A stretch of 38,514 nt of DNA, from NCBI RefSeq assembly GCF_002909255.1, contig NZ_PIOB01000018.1, positions 1 through 38,514 of the forward strand, written 5' to 3'. Of the stretch, positions 25,002-33,669 are shown one piece after another. Under the pieces are notes generated by a model. It made no database searches and had not been told where the DNA came from. It was given only the letters and a program-made list of their open reading frames with translations. Each line of letters begins with the position of its first letter. Positions within the stretch are counted from its first letter, which is position 1. A program made the position numbers and the translations under genes. The DNA is from Arenibacter hampyeongensis. GTDB lineage: Bacteria > Bacteroidota > Bacteroidia > Flavobacteriales > Flavobacteriaceae.

Positions 25002-25372
25002 TGGTCAGTACTGACCGATTCATCAGAATTGGTTGTGCTTGTAGTATAAACAAAATCATCAGTACCTGTTTTATTTGCATCTGGAGTATAAGTCACAGTA
25101 TTGTCCTCATTAACTACCGCTGTTCCCATTTTTGGAGGTGTAACCTCAATTATGGTAACTTTTTCAGGTTCTTTAAAGGTGTCGTTCTTTAAAGGTTCAA
25201 TGATAATTGGGTTATTCGCTAAGGTAATTACAATATCGTTGAGCAGTAAAGCCTTAGGGTTTTCTACCACATATTCCGTTAATAAATCAGAATCCTTGTT
25301 GCAGGAAATACTTAAAAATAGAACGATACATGATAGGACCAATTGAAGGTGATTCGAGGGGTGAAGTTTCAT
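23552..25372 (-). CDS. surface lipoprotein with pectate lyase-like beta-helix (copy B)
   Basis: 606 residues. The signal peptide ends at Cys24 (FLSISC) and is followed by NKDSD, as in copy A. Only one tandem-95-like module is present (about residues 45-135: IEPLKNDTFKEPEKVTIIEV, GTAVVNEDNTVTYTPDANK, DDFVYTTSTTNSD), against two modules plus a linker in copy A. From residue 125 to the end the protein equals copy A except Gly136 for Asp258. The beta-helix has FPSAFGAGQHVTGGRGGKLY and IVIRHLTIRNRD; the C-terminus has the DTDSDGMADTFEDAHGLD calcium-binding repeat. Both copies should have the same enzymatic specificity but differ in the stalk that holds the enzyme at the surface. The gene has its own terminator and upstream region and is not in an operon. 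Confidence 0.85.
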   Translation of the reverse strand: MKLHPSNHLQLVLSCIVLFLSISCNKDSDLLTEYVVENPKALLLNDIVITLANNPIIIEPLKNDTFKEPEKVTIIEVTPPKMGTAVVNEDNTVTYTPDANKTGTDDFVYTTSTTNSDESVSTDQGSVIVTVAPEAGKPGNGETLTLNSLKAFPSAFGAGQHVTGGRGGKLYLVTNLNDSGPGSFREAYEATGNRVIVIKVEGRVNLSSPITPNQKSNGNVTVVGQTGPGYGLTLSGSAITNFNNGNIVIRHLTIRNRDKNDYSPFGMREIPDNSEGGYIDHLSLGWSTDQQTLDILSRFASNKFTIAHNLLAEGTGTGGILGDSGSGASPAGDYTISRNMFYNITHRFFNMSGSSGNFQQFNNYIVNWQGRLSVTSGGVHVDWFNNYADKGNHSKSSSIPVNKASYDRDFRTYTGFNYVEGVDENPVDNQTSLWVNYKSNTDGPDNAPLASYHYVSARQFNFEEPSGGVWNVFDVPSKVTNTVGHNRGADSDGKPVFLRDALDGSFIDKSLSGSTEATYRSTSSYSYPSLSSGYSAWKDTDSDGMADTFEDAHGLDKNNPADGLQKKVDWNFGNYNVINNAGYHNREIYWAYLANDFEIMLGLSDN

Positions 25373-27367
25373 AAGTATAAGACGTTTATGTTTAATGATA
25401 ATTGTTGGGGTATTACAATATTATTTATTTTTTCATTATCATCGTTAAAAGTTCAACTATTTTCGATGAACTGCATAATTTTGATGTAATTGTAGTTTTA
25501 CGTTTGTATTTCACCACTTGGATGTTTAATAATTTGATATTCGATGAAATGCATTTTTTTTTAACATATCATTATGCCCAAAGACCTTATTAAAACTGAA
25601 ATAAATTAAATTTTAATAAAATAGGCATTGGTTAACCTTAAGAATATCAGCCATTTTTTAAATGTGGAGTAATGTATATACCTAATAACAGTCTTTAGTA
25701 AATCATACTAAATTGCAAAATCTGCTTACAGTATTAATTTGACGTAATCATATAACGAATAATGATGAATAACTTTGAAATTAATTAAGCTAAATATTTG
25801 AAACTAAGTACGAATGGATTATAGATTTATTAAATGAAATAAGTTGAGATGTTTTTTTGAGTTTTAATTTTGTTCCTATTTATTTTATAGACGCGTATAA
25901 TCCGTCATGTTAGCTTCAAATTTGGGAAAAATTTGCGATAGTTACTACACTGGGAATATGCAAAGAAGATGATATTTTTATTTTAAATCTATATAGAATT
26001 ACCACATAATTTGATCTAATTAATTTTAATTCCGCAGGAGGACAATGTTCATTATTATTAAATTTTGCAGCAATTGAGCTTGCTTTTGAATTTCAACGAT
26101 ATTATGAGTTCTTTTAAATTATTAATGAGTGGTTGTTTCATTTTTTTTTTAAACTTTGGTCCAAGAAAATACCTTCTTGATAAAATCCTCAATAATCTGT
26201 ACTAATTTTTATTGAATAATAAATTAACTGATTTTGGGAAATTACTGACAACAGATGGATATGAGGTATCTAAGGTTAATAATTAAAAGTTTGTACGTAT
26301 TATGTTTACAACCAGTTATGATGGGTAGGAAGTCTTAAGTATACACTTCAAGTCAGAGAGGACAAAAAATAGTAGGAGCTGCCACAGATTTGGACTCGAA
26401 TAAAACTATTGGATTCTTGATCAATGTAGTTATAATTACGAGCAATGTGAGCGTTATTTCTCCTTGCAAGCTGTGACAAATAAGCAAAGTTCAGACCTTT
26501 CCTTTAAGAAACGGCAAAGAGCATGATCCGGGCAATTGCCACAAAAAGAAGATCTTTGGTTAACGAGATTCAAAAGCAAATGTAGCTGAAGCGTTGCGAG
26601 GTTGTTCTAGCAATGGCAGCCAGACTAGGGAAGGTTATGGGAACAGTAATTGTTACGACGCATTAAAGATTATATAGCTCTGAATAAGGATTATTTAGAC
26701 TGTGGTAGCTTCCAAAATAGAGAAAGTCCGGGTACTATGGACTATTGAGGATGAGCAAGGTATAATTAGAAAATTATGGTAGAATTTATGCCATTCGGGG
26801 AGGATGTGAGGACCGAAAGACAAAGCCGACAAATAAAGAAACTGGTGTCTCAATAATATGCTTTGAAGGGATAAATCTGATAGTAATGTAATTTTTGTTC
26901 GAGAAAAGTATCACGTTATGTATGGGAACAATAGGGATTACATTGTGCAGATTTTGAGATGGGTGACCATAACCATACCTAACGCTCAACCCAGACTGAT
27001 GTGGACTATAATTGAAATTAAAGGGAAATACTTTCAGCTATCGCTGAACGAGTTGGTGTACACTCCAAAATGAAGGTACTTCAGAGACCTGAAGTTTGAC
27101 AATCTCGTAATCTCAAATATTACCAGGTTAGGAATGAAAACAGGCATTAAAATAACTAAATTAATGAAATTGTTTTGCAACGATTTTTAGATTAAATATT
27201 TACTTGATAATTAGATTTCTAATAACATATATTTACACTTTTGTTGTAAATAATTTTTAAGATAGGGAAAGTTTAGGTGTATTAATTGAGTTGACAGATT
27301 AAGAAACATATTAGGTGAAGTGTAATTATTTGAATAAAACAATCTATTAAAAGCGAACCAATAGCAT
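25373..27367. other. 2-kb region with no intact gene
   Basis: Apart from about 200 bp upstream of lyase copy B that match the copy A upstream region, this stretch has only short frames broken by many stops on both strands. The part from about 26370 to 27130 is less AT-rich than the rest and reads like a decayed coding region (for example SNVIFVREKYHVMYGNN near 26890 in the plus direction), but I could not assign a family with confidence. The last 200 bp should hold the promoter of the long plus-strand operon starting at 27368. No RNA gene was recognised. Confidence 0.5.
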
Positions 27368-28897
27368 ATGGGTATTGAGAAACGAATAAAATCTACAACG
27401 GAAAAAGGGGTTACTGGAATGCTTTGGAATTTAGTAGGTTCTGTAATCCAAATATTTATACAATTAATTGTTATAGGTATTCTGGCTCGGCTCCTCACAC
27501 CTAAAGAATTTGGTATCGTTGCTATCATGATGTTATTGGTGACTTTTTCGGAACTGTTTTCTCAAATGGGTATTGGAAGTGCTCTAATCCAATTGCCAAA
27601 AATAACCTCCGATCACATATCTCAGGGATATTCTCTTTCTTTTTTAATAGGACTCTTAGTTGGCATACTGTTTTTTATTTTGGCACCTATAATTGGAGCT
27701 TTCTTTGAACTCAAAGATGAAGACAATGCAATACGTTTTTTTGCTATTTTTTTTCCTCTAAGAAGTTTTAACAGTATTACTAGTGCTTTGTTGACAAGAA
27801 ATTTACGATTTGATTTACTTGTTAGGAGCAATGTAATATCGTATATTTTAGGTATAGGCCTAACCTCAATTATATTAGCGTATTTGGATTTTGGATTTTG
27901 GGCTTTAATATTAGGGCAATTTGCATCCTTGATTATTTCAATTATAATACTTACATACTTTGAAAGGCCAACCATTGGTCTATTATTTAGCAAACAAATT
28001 GTACGGGATTTAATGTTTTTCGGGTCGGGTCATACTTTGGGTTCCATATTTAACTATTTTGCAGAAAACGCTGATAATATTGTAGTCGGAAAACTATTGG
28101 GTACAACAGTTATGGGTATTTATTCCAAGGCGTTCCAATTATTGGCAATTCCGGCACAATTTTTCGGCGGTATTTTTGACAAAGTATTGTTCCCTATACT
28201 TTCCCAAAAACAAGATCAGAAAGAAAAATTAGCAGAATTCTATCTTTTCAGTAGTTCTCTATGTTTTGGTTTTTTAATTCCGATTGCTGTTTTAATTTTT
28301 ATAAATGCGAAATTTATTGTAGATACACTTTTGGGTGATCAATGGCAAGAGGTGATCTTTCCGCTACAAATTTTAATTTTGGGATTAGCACATAGGTTTG
28401 GCACTAAAATTAATAAGTCCTATCTCAAGTCCATGGGTCTGATTTATCGAGGTGCTTATTATCAATTTATTTTTGCAGTGTTAATGTTCGGATGTTGTAC
28501 TTTGGGAGGTTACTTCTTTGGTGTGAATGGCGTAGCATTTGGTGTTCTAATTGCTACAATTCTAAATTATATGCAAGTTAGTTATAGGTTATATATTGAA
28601 TTAAAGTTTTCAAAAAAATCATATATTATCATGCACTTAAAAGCTATTCTAGCCCATATTCCCTTTTTATTCCTAACTCTTGTTTTGTATTATTTGGAAA
28701 TAACTTCGTCGTTAACCCATCTTGTTCTGTCAATTTGTGTGTATATTCCAATAATGTTGATTTTCTTGATAAATAAGAATAATATTATTTTCAATCAACA
28801 AAATTTTCTGTTTTTAACCCAAATATTAAGATCTTTCCCGAATTTAATACAAAAGAGCTTTATGAAAATTCCGTTTTTAAAACAATATTATGCCTAA
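27368..28897 (+). CDS. wzx: polysaccharide flippase (Wzx/WzxC-type, MOP superfamily)
   Basis: 509 residues, strongly hydrophobic with about 12-14 predicted membrane segments. Typical Polysacc_synt/WzxC features are TEKGVTGMLWNLVGSVIQIF, LARLLTPKEFGIVAIMMLL, FSQMGIGSALIQLP, FNYFAENADNIVVGKLLG, MGIYSKAFQLLAIPAQ and QKQDQKEKLAEFYLFSS. It should flip the undecaprenyl-diphosphate-linked repeat unit across the inner membrane for polymerisation by Wzy. It is the first gene of a plus-strand operon that continues with a GT4 (8-bp overlap) and a Wzy-like protein (4-bp overlap), the expected Wzx/Wzy-dependent arrangement. Function class is secure; the exact glycan is unknown. Confidence 0.9.
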   Translation: MGIEKRIKSTTEKGVTGMLWNLVGSVIQIFIQLIVIGILARLLTPKEFGIVAIMMLLVTFSELFSQMGIGSALIQLPKITSDHISQGYSLSFLIGLLVGILFFILAPIIGAFFELKDEDNAIRFFAIFFPLRSFNSITSALLTRNLRFDLLVRSNVISYILGIGLTSIILAYLDFGFWALILGQFASLIISIIILTYFERPTIGLLFSKQIVRDLMFFGSGHTLGSIFNYFAENADNIVVGKLLGTTVMGIYSKAFQLLAIPAQFFGGIFDKVLFPILSQKQDQKEKLAEFYLFSSSLCFGFLIPIAVLIFINAKFIVDTLLGDQWQEVIFPLQILILGLAHRFGTKINKSYLKSMGLIYRGAYYQFIFAVLMFGCCTLGGYFFGVNGVAFGVLIATILNYMQVSYRLYIELKFSKKSYIIMHLKAILAHIPFLFLTLVLYYLEITSSLTHLVLSICVYIPIMLIFLINKNNIIFNQQNFLFLTQILRSFPNLIQKSFMKIPFLKQYYA

Positions 28898-30014
28898 TAA
28901 AAAAATATTATTTGTTGCGCCTAGATTTCATACGAACCAGTTTTTTCTTACTAAGCAATTATTGGACAAAAAAGTCGAAGTTAATTTTTTGTCCATATAT
29001 ATTGGAGGAAGTGAGAACCATAAATTCTTGAAGCCAATACTGTCAAAACCTTCTACTCTTGTTAAATGGCTTTTAAAGAGTAAGAACGCAAAAAATGCGG
29101 TTGATCGAGAAACGCTAAGCAAATTTCATATTACTTCATTCGCACAATGTTATGAGATATACAAAAGAATAAATCCGGATATAATTATCTTAAGAAATTT
29201 ACGGCCTTTTATTTCAATACAACATTTTTTAATCGGGATTGTTTTAAGAAAAAAAGTCTATTTATATACGCAAAACAATTATCGACAAAAATTGGATTTC
29301 AAACGAAAATTGTTCTATCGCTCGCTTAAAATTTTTGGTGTAAAGCATTTTACTCCGGTTTTGGGAGATAGTACTCAACCTATTATTCCTAATACAATCT
29401 ACATACCTTTTGTGGTGGATAAAATGGTCGACCAGGAAAAAGTGAATGCTAAAAATCAAAATACAGGTATTCAAGTTATGACGATAGGAAAAATGCAGGA
29501 TCGAAAAAACATAAGGGAATTGGTCGATTCCCTTATTCGGATAAACTTTTTCAGCTCAATTAACAATAAGCTAGTTATTGCTTCAGAATGTATTGGGGAA
29601 CAGCACTATAATTATTTACTATCTATAAAAGAAAGTATTAAGAAACATGAATCCCAAGTAGAGTTTTTCTTGAATGTTAACCATGATAAAATTTTTAAAT
29701 TATTAGAAACATCTGACTTATTTGTGCTTCCTAGTCATGATGAACCAGCTGCTTTTTCTGTGTTGGAGGCAATGGCTTGTGGTGTGGCAGCTGTATGTTC
29801 CAATAAAAATGGCACTAAGTGTTATATTCAAAATGATGTTAATGGGTATGTGTTTAAGTATACTAAAGATTTTGCTGACTTGGATGTGGTTTTAGCAAAA
29901 ATATTAGAAAAAAATCGATTAATAACCTATGGTCTAGCAAGTTTAGAGCGAATTGATCAACATCATACCATTGATGGCTTTTATAGAAATGTGATAGAAA
30001 ATGAATTCATATGA
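28890..30014 (+). CDS. GT4-family glycosyltransferase
   Basis: 374 residues. The N-terminal domain starts KKILFVAPRFHTNQFFLTKQ and has INPDIIILRNLRPF. The C-terminal domain has GIQVMTIGKMQDRKNIRELV, VNHDKIFKLLETSDLFVLPS and HDEPAAFSVLEAMACGVAAV, where EPAAFSVLE is the EX7E pair. The fold is GT-B, retaining, cytoplasmic. The start codon overlaps the flippase stop by 8 bp and the stop overlaps the next gene's ATG (ATGA), so translation is coupled. Donor and acceptor cannot be read from the sequence. Confidence 0.85.
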   Translation: MPNKKILFVAPRFHTNQFFLTKQLLDKKVEVNFLSIYIGGSENHKFLKPILSKPSTLVKWLLKSKNAKNAVDRETLSKFHITSFAQCYEIYKRINPDIIILRNLRPFISIQHFLIGIVLRKKVYLYTQNNYRQKLDFKRKLFYRSLKIFGVKHFTPVLGDSTQPIIPNTIYIPFVVDKMVDQEKVNAKNQNTGIQVMTIGKMQDRKNIRELVDSLIRINFFSSINNKLVIASECIGEQHYNYLLSIKESIKKHESQVEFFLNVNHDKIFKLLETSDLFVLPSHDEPAAFSVLEAMACGVAAVCSNKNGTKCYIQNDVNGYVFKYTKDFADLDVVLAKILEKNRLITYGLASLERIDQHHTIDGFYRNVIENEFI

Positions 30015-31294
30015 AAATACCATATATTATTATAGCCGTATTATTGGCAATAGATAACATATTCATAAATTTCAAAATTAATGGTATAAGCTATGATCGC
30101 CTGCTTGAATTTATGTTTTTTGGATTTTTCTTTAAGTCGTTTTTATTAGAAATTAAAAACAATCCATTTTTTAAGAAATGGAATACTTTTCTAATTTTAT
30201 TTACCATACTTCAATTGTTTGTTAATTTTAAATTGGCTATAGTTGGTAAAATAGAATTTGAAGTAGTATATACTGAATTTGTTAAATGTATTTCTTTTAT
30301 AGCCTTTTCCTATTTGTTTTTATTAATTGCGAATAAAGACATAAGGTATGTAAATGTCATTGTTTTCATACATTTTTTGATCTGTATTTTTGCCTTTTTA
30401 CAGCATCCTTTGTCACCGGTTGCCGCGCAGATGCTTGAAATTAAAAAGATGCTTTATGTATCTGTTCAATCTGAACCTGGGCTAGCAAACCTAGGCAATG
30501 AAGAAGCTTATATTTCAGGTGGTTTTGCGGAGCGCTATAGGCTATCAGGGCCTTTTGTATCTTCAATAAACTTTTCCTATTTTGCAATCAGTAGTTTTGC
30601 AATTAATTTCTATTTATACCTCCGATATAAAAGAAATTACTATTTGGCTTTTCTAATTGTTTTATTTATAGCCTCAATATTTAGTCAAACGAGATCGTTG
30701 TTACTTGCCGAAATTTTTCTTGTATTGGGGTATTTCTTTTTTGCGCCTATCAAGAGACATGGTTTTTATAAGCTGGCAATTGTGACAGGTGCATTTTTTG
30801 CGATTTTTCTTGTGTATGCAAGTAAAGACCTTTTAACAGGAGGGAACAGTAGGATAACTAAAATAAGTTCTGAGGGACAAAGTGATGCAAGACCTCTATT
30901 ATGGGCTACTGGCATATATGCAGTAATGAATTACCCATTGGGAATTACAGATCAAGATTATCGGACAGCGAAATTGCAGATGTTCAGTAAATACGGAAAT
31001 CCAAGTATCTTACATTTGGCATCACACAATGGCCTCATCAATATAGGGTTTCATTATTCTTTTATTGGTTATATATTGTTCTTTTATTTTATTTTATTTC
31101 TTTTAGATTATATTAAACTTTTGGATTCTGAGTATGTAGTTTTATTTAAGTTGATACTATTTAGTTATCTAATACATACTAGTTTTCATAATAACTTTAT
31201 CCTGAATGCAGATTATCCTTTTCTTATGGTTTTGATGCTTATTAATGTAAATTTTAAAGATAAAAATCACCAAAATAAAAATATTAATAATTAA
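30011..31294 (+). CDS. wzy: Wzy-like O-antigen/capsule polymerase
   Basis: 427 residues with about ten to twelve hydrophobic segments and very little soluble sequence except a periplasmic-type loop (about 130-175, with VQSEPGLANLGNEEAYISGG). The segment FSQTRSLLLAEIFLVLGYFF and the later RPLLWATGIYAVMNYPLGI and LHLASHNGLINIGFHYSFIG follow the Wzy/O-antigen-ligase (Wzy_C) pattern, with a conserved HN.L region. It should link repeat units at the periplasmic face of the inner membrane. The neighbouring Wzx supports this reading, since sequence conservation of polymerases is poor. WaaL-type ligase is the alternative. Start overlaps the preceding gene by 4 bp; a TTA repeat follows the stop. Confidence 0.8.
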   Translation: MKIPYIIIAVLLAIDNIFINFKINGISYDRLLEFMFFGFFFKSFLLEIKNNPFFKKWNTFLILFTILQLFVNFKLAIVGKIEFEVVYTEFVKCISFIAFSYLFLLIANKDIRYVNVIVFIHFLICIFAFLQHPLSPVAAQMLEIKKMLYVSVQSEPGLANLGNEEAYISGGFAERYRLSGPFVSSINFSYFAISSFAINFYLYLRYKRNYYLAFLIVLFIASIFSQTRSLLLAEIFLVLGYFFFAPIKRHGFYKLAIVTGAFFAIFLVYASKDLLTGGNSRITKISSEGQSDARPLLWATGIYAVMNYPLGITDQDYRTAKLQMFSKYGNPSILHLASHNGLINIGFHYSFIGYILFFYFILFLLDYIKLLDSEYVVLFKLILFSYLIHTSFHNNFILNADYPFLMVLMLINVNFKDKNHQNKNINN

Positions 31295-31315
31295 ATAGGT
31301 AATGAAGGATATATG

Positions 31316-31359
<44 letters not shown>

Positions 31360-31421
31360 GTGAAGTTTTTCAACTATTAATAATGGATTATTCAATTTCA
31401 TTGTACTAAAATTGCCTTAAC

Positions 31422-32492
31422 ATGTGCCACAATAGAAAAAGGATTTTATTTGTTATACCGTCCCTATCAGCTGGAGGCGCCGAACGCGTTATGTCTTTTG
31501 TTGCTCGGAATATTAATTCTAATGAATTTGATTCCCATCTATTAGTAATTGGCAACAAGTCTGGAGCTGTGTATGAATTTAATGAAGAAACTACTACATT
31601 TTTGAATAAAAAAAGGGTCTTATTTGCAATCCCAGCGCTGTTTGTATTTTTAAATAAGCATAAACCTGCTATAGTTGTTGGTTCAATTACGCATTTGAAT
31701 ACTGTACTGGGATTATTATCTATCTTCTTTAAAAACACAAAGTTTATTGCTCGGGAGGCGACGGTTTCAGGTAAAAGAAAAAAAACTAATAGTTTAAAAG
31801 GTATTCTTCATTCACTATTAGCAAAAATAACGTACCCTCTCTTTGAAAAGATAATTTGTCAATCTATAGACATGAAAAATGATTTACTACATCATTTTAG
31901 AATTCCAGAAGAAAAGATTGTAATAATAAACAACCCTATTACCAATATGGACGAAAATGGCAAAATAAACAAAGTCAACTATAATAATACCATAAATTAT
32001 ATCACAGTTGGAAGATTGGTAGATGTTAAAGGGCATCTTAGAATTTTAAAAATACTTTCCAAATTATCATTTGACTTTAAATATTTAATTATAGGGGAAG
32101 GGCCAAGAAAAACGGATATAGTTATGGCCGTTAACAAATATGGACTTAACGAAAAAGTAAATTACATTCCTTTTACTACCGAGGTAGCAAAATATTTAAT
32201 TAATAGCGACATATTTCTACAAGGTTCTTATGTTGAAGGATTTCCTAACGCTGTTCTAGAAAGTTGCTCTGTCGGCACACCTGTTATAGCCTTTGATGCT
32301 CCTGGTGGAACCAAAGAAATTATAGAAAATGGAGTCAACGGGTACATCTTAAAAAATGAAGAAGATTTTTTAAAAAAATTATATCTAAAACAAGATTGGG
32401 ATGCTAATGCAATTATAAATTCTGTTCGAAGAAAATTTGGAAAGGATATAATAATAAAACAATATACAAATCTTTTTAACGTTCTTCAATAA
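31422..32492 (+). CDS. GT4-family glycosyltransferase
   Basis: 356 residues. The N-terminal KRILFVIPSLSAGGAERVMS is the classic GT4 phosphate-binding opening with the GGAERV motif. The C-terminal domain has YITVGRLVDVKGHLRILKIL, YLIIGEGPRKTDI, INSDIFLQGSYVEGFPNAVL and the EX7E pair in EGFPNAVLE. It resembles the WcaE/GalNAc-alpha-transferase-like GT4s of capsule loci. The gap before it holds the TTA repeat, so its expression might depend on a promoter or processing site there; after it the next GT4 gene starts 4 bp past the stop, so these two are a unit. Substrates unknown. Confidence 0.88.
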   Translation: MCHNRKRILFVIPSLSAGGAERVMSFVARNINSNEFDSHLLVIGNKSGAVYEFNEETTTFLNKKRVLFAIPALFVFLNKHKPAIVVGSITHLNTVLGLLSIFFKNTKFIAREATVSGKRKKTNSLKGILHSLLAKITYPLFEKIICQSIDMKNDLLHHFRIPEEKIVIINNPITNMDENGKINKVNYNNTINYITVGRLVDVKGHLRILKILSKLSFDFKYLIIGEGPRKTDIVMAVNKYGLNEKVNYIPFTTEVAKYLINSDIFLQGSYVEGFPNAVLESCSVGTPVIAFDAPGGTKEIIENGVNGYILKNEEDFLKKLYLKQDWDANAIINSVRRKFGKDIIIKQYTNLFNVLQ

Positions 32493-32496
32493 TAAT

Positions 32497-33657
32497 ATGA
32501 TCCACAAAAACAATAAAAAAAACCTCAGTATTTTATCGATAAGTATAGGCAATGGCGGGACGGAAAGAGTTATCAGCTTACTATTAAAAAAAATGATTGA
32601 GGATTATAATGTTACCCTCTTTTTATTTTATGACATTAAAAAATTCGATGTACCGAAAGAAGTCAATAGTATAGTACTTAGCAAGGGAAAGACATTGGTT
32701 AAACCATTTTTTTTTAAGTTGGTTGAATTGATTCAATTTACAATTATATACAAGAGACTACTTAAAAAGAGTAATATTGATTTTGCAATTTCATTTCTTG
32801 CTTTTCCTAATTTGATAAATGGTTTTATTTCTATATTTAACAAAAAATGTACTTTTATAATTAGTGAACGTGGATTTCCTTCTTTGAATACTACCAGTAG
32901 GTTGTCAAGTCTTATTTCAAAAATATTCTACCCATTGCTTTATAATCGTTGTAGTAAGTTGTTTTCCAATTCTATTTATATCAATGAAGACCTAAAAAAT
33001 AATTTTGGAGTAACAATTCCAATGAGTGTTATTTATAACCCTTTGGAAATACCAGCTTCACCTATAATACCAAAGTTTCTTCTAAACGATTTCCGACCAT
33101 TCAAGATTATATCGGTTGGTGCGATTAACACGAATAAAAATCATATTATGATAATAAATGCCATCCGAAAATTGTCAAATGAGGAAATTTCCTTGTCAAT
33201 TTTAGGCGAAGGCCCTCTAAAAAATGAACTTAAAAAAGATGTTATTGATATGGGACTTGTAGATAAGATTGGATTTCATGGCATGATCGATGATGTCGGG
33301 AAATATCTTATAGATCACCACTGTTTTGTTCTTTCCTCTTTTACTGAAGGTTTTCCCAACGCCTTGTTGGAAGCCTTAAGTTTTGGTCTCCCCTGTATTT
33401 CTACAAACTGTAAATCTGGTCCTTTGGAAATATTGAATGAAAACGTTCCTGTTAATATTGAAATAGGGGAATTTGTTGAGGTGAAATTTGGTATATTAAT
33501 CAATACGAATGACGAAATAGCTTTATCAAAGGCTTTGCAATTCATTTTAGACAATCCTGAAAAACGGGAATATTACTCTAAAATGGGTTTAAAACGTGCC
33601 AAATATTTTGAACTGAACAGCATTTATCAACAGTTTAAATCATTTATACATTCTTAA
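32497..33657 (+). CDS. GT4-family glycosyltransferase
   Basis: 386 residues. N-terminus NLSILSISIGNGGTERVISL with the G-G-x-E-R-V loop, IDFAISFLAFPNLINGFI, then FIISERGFPS. C-terminal half: FKIISVGAINTNKNHIMII, LSILGEGPLKNELKK and the EX7E stretch in SSFTEGFPNALLEALSFG. It is paralogous in layout to the gene at 31422 (same GG.ERV and EGFPNA.LE) but clearly diverged. It is cytoplasmic and retaining by family. It is followed 12 bp later by the AsnB-type gene, so sugar transfer and amidation functions are cotranscribed. Confidence 0.88.
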   Translation: MIHKNNKKNLSILSISIGNGGTERVISLLLKKMIEDYNVTLFLFYDIKKFDVPKEVNSIVLSKGKTLVKPFFFKLVELIQFTIIYKRLLKKSNIDFAISFLAFPNLINGFISIFNKKCTFIISERGFPSLNTTSRLSSLISKIFYPLLYNRCSKLFSNSIYINEDLKNNFGVTIPMSVIYNPLEIPASPIIPKFLLNDFRPFKIISVGAINTNKNHIMIINAIRKLSNEEISLSILGEGPLKNELKKDVIDMGLVDKIGFHGMIDDVGKYLIDHHCFVLSSFTEGFPNALLEALSFGLPCISTNCKSGPLEILNENVPVNIEIGEFVEVKFGILINTNDEIALSKALQFILDNPEKREYYSKMGLKRAKYFELNSIYQQFKSFIHS

Positions 33658-33669
33658 TATTTATAACTT

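Noticed and set aside
26800..27010. A possible LytTR-like DNA-binding fragment (SNVIFVREKYHVMYGNN)
   Set aside because: Only one short strand-like segment resembles the family. The rest of the domain does not follow and frames are broken, so I do not call it.
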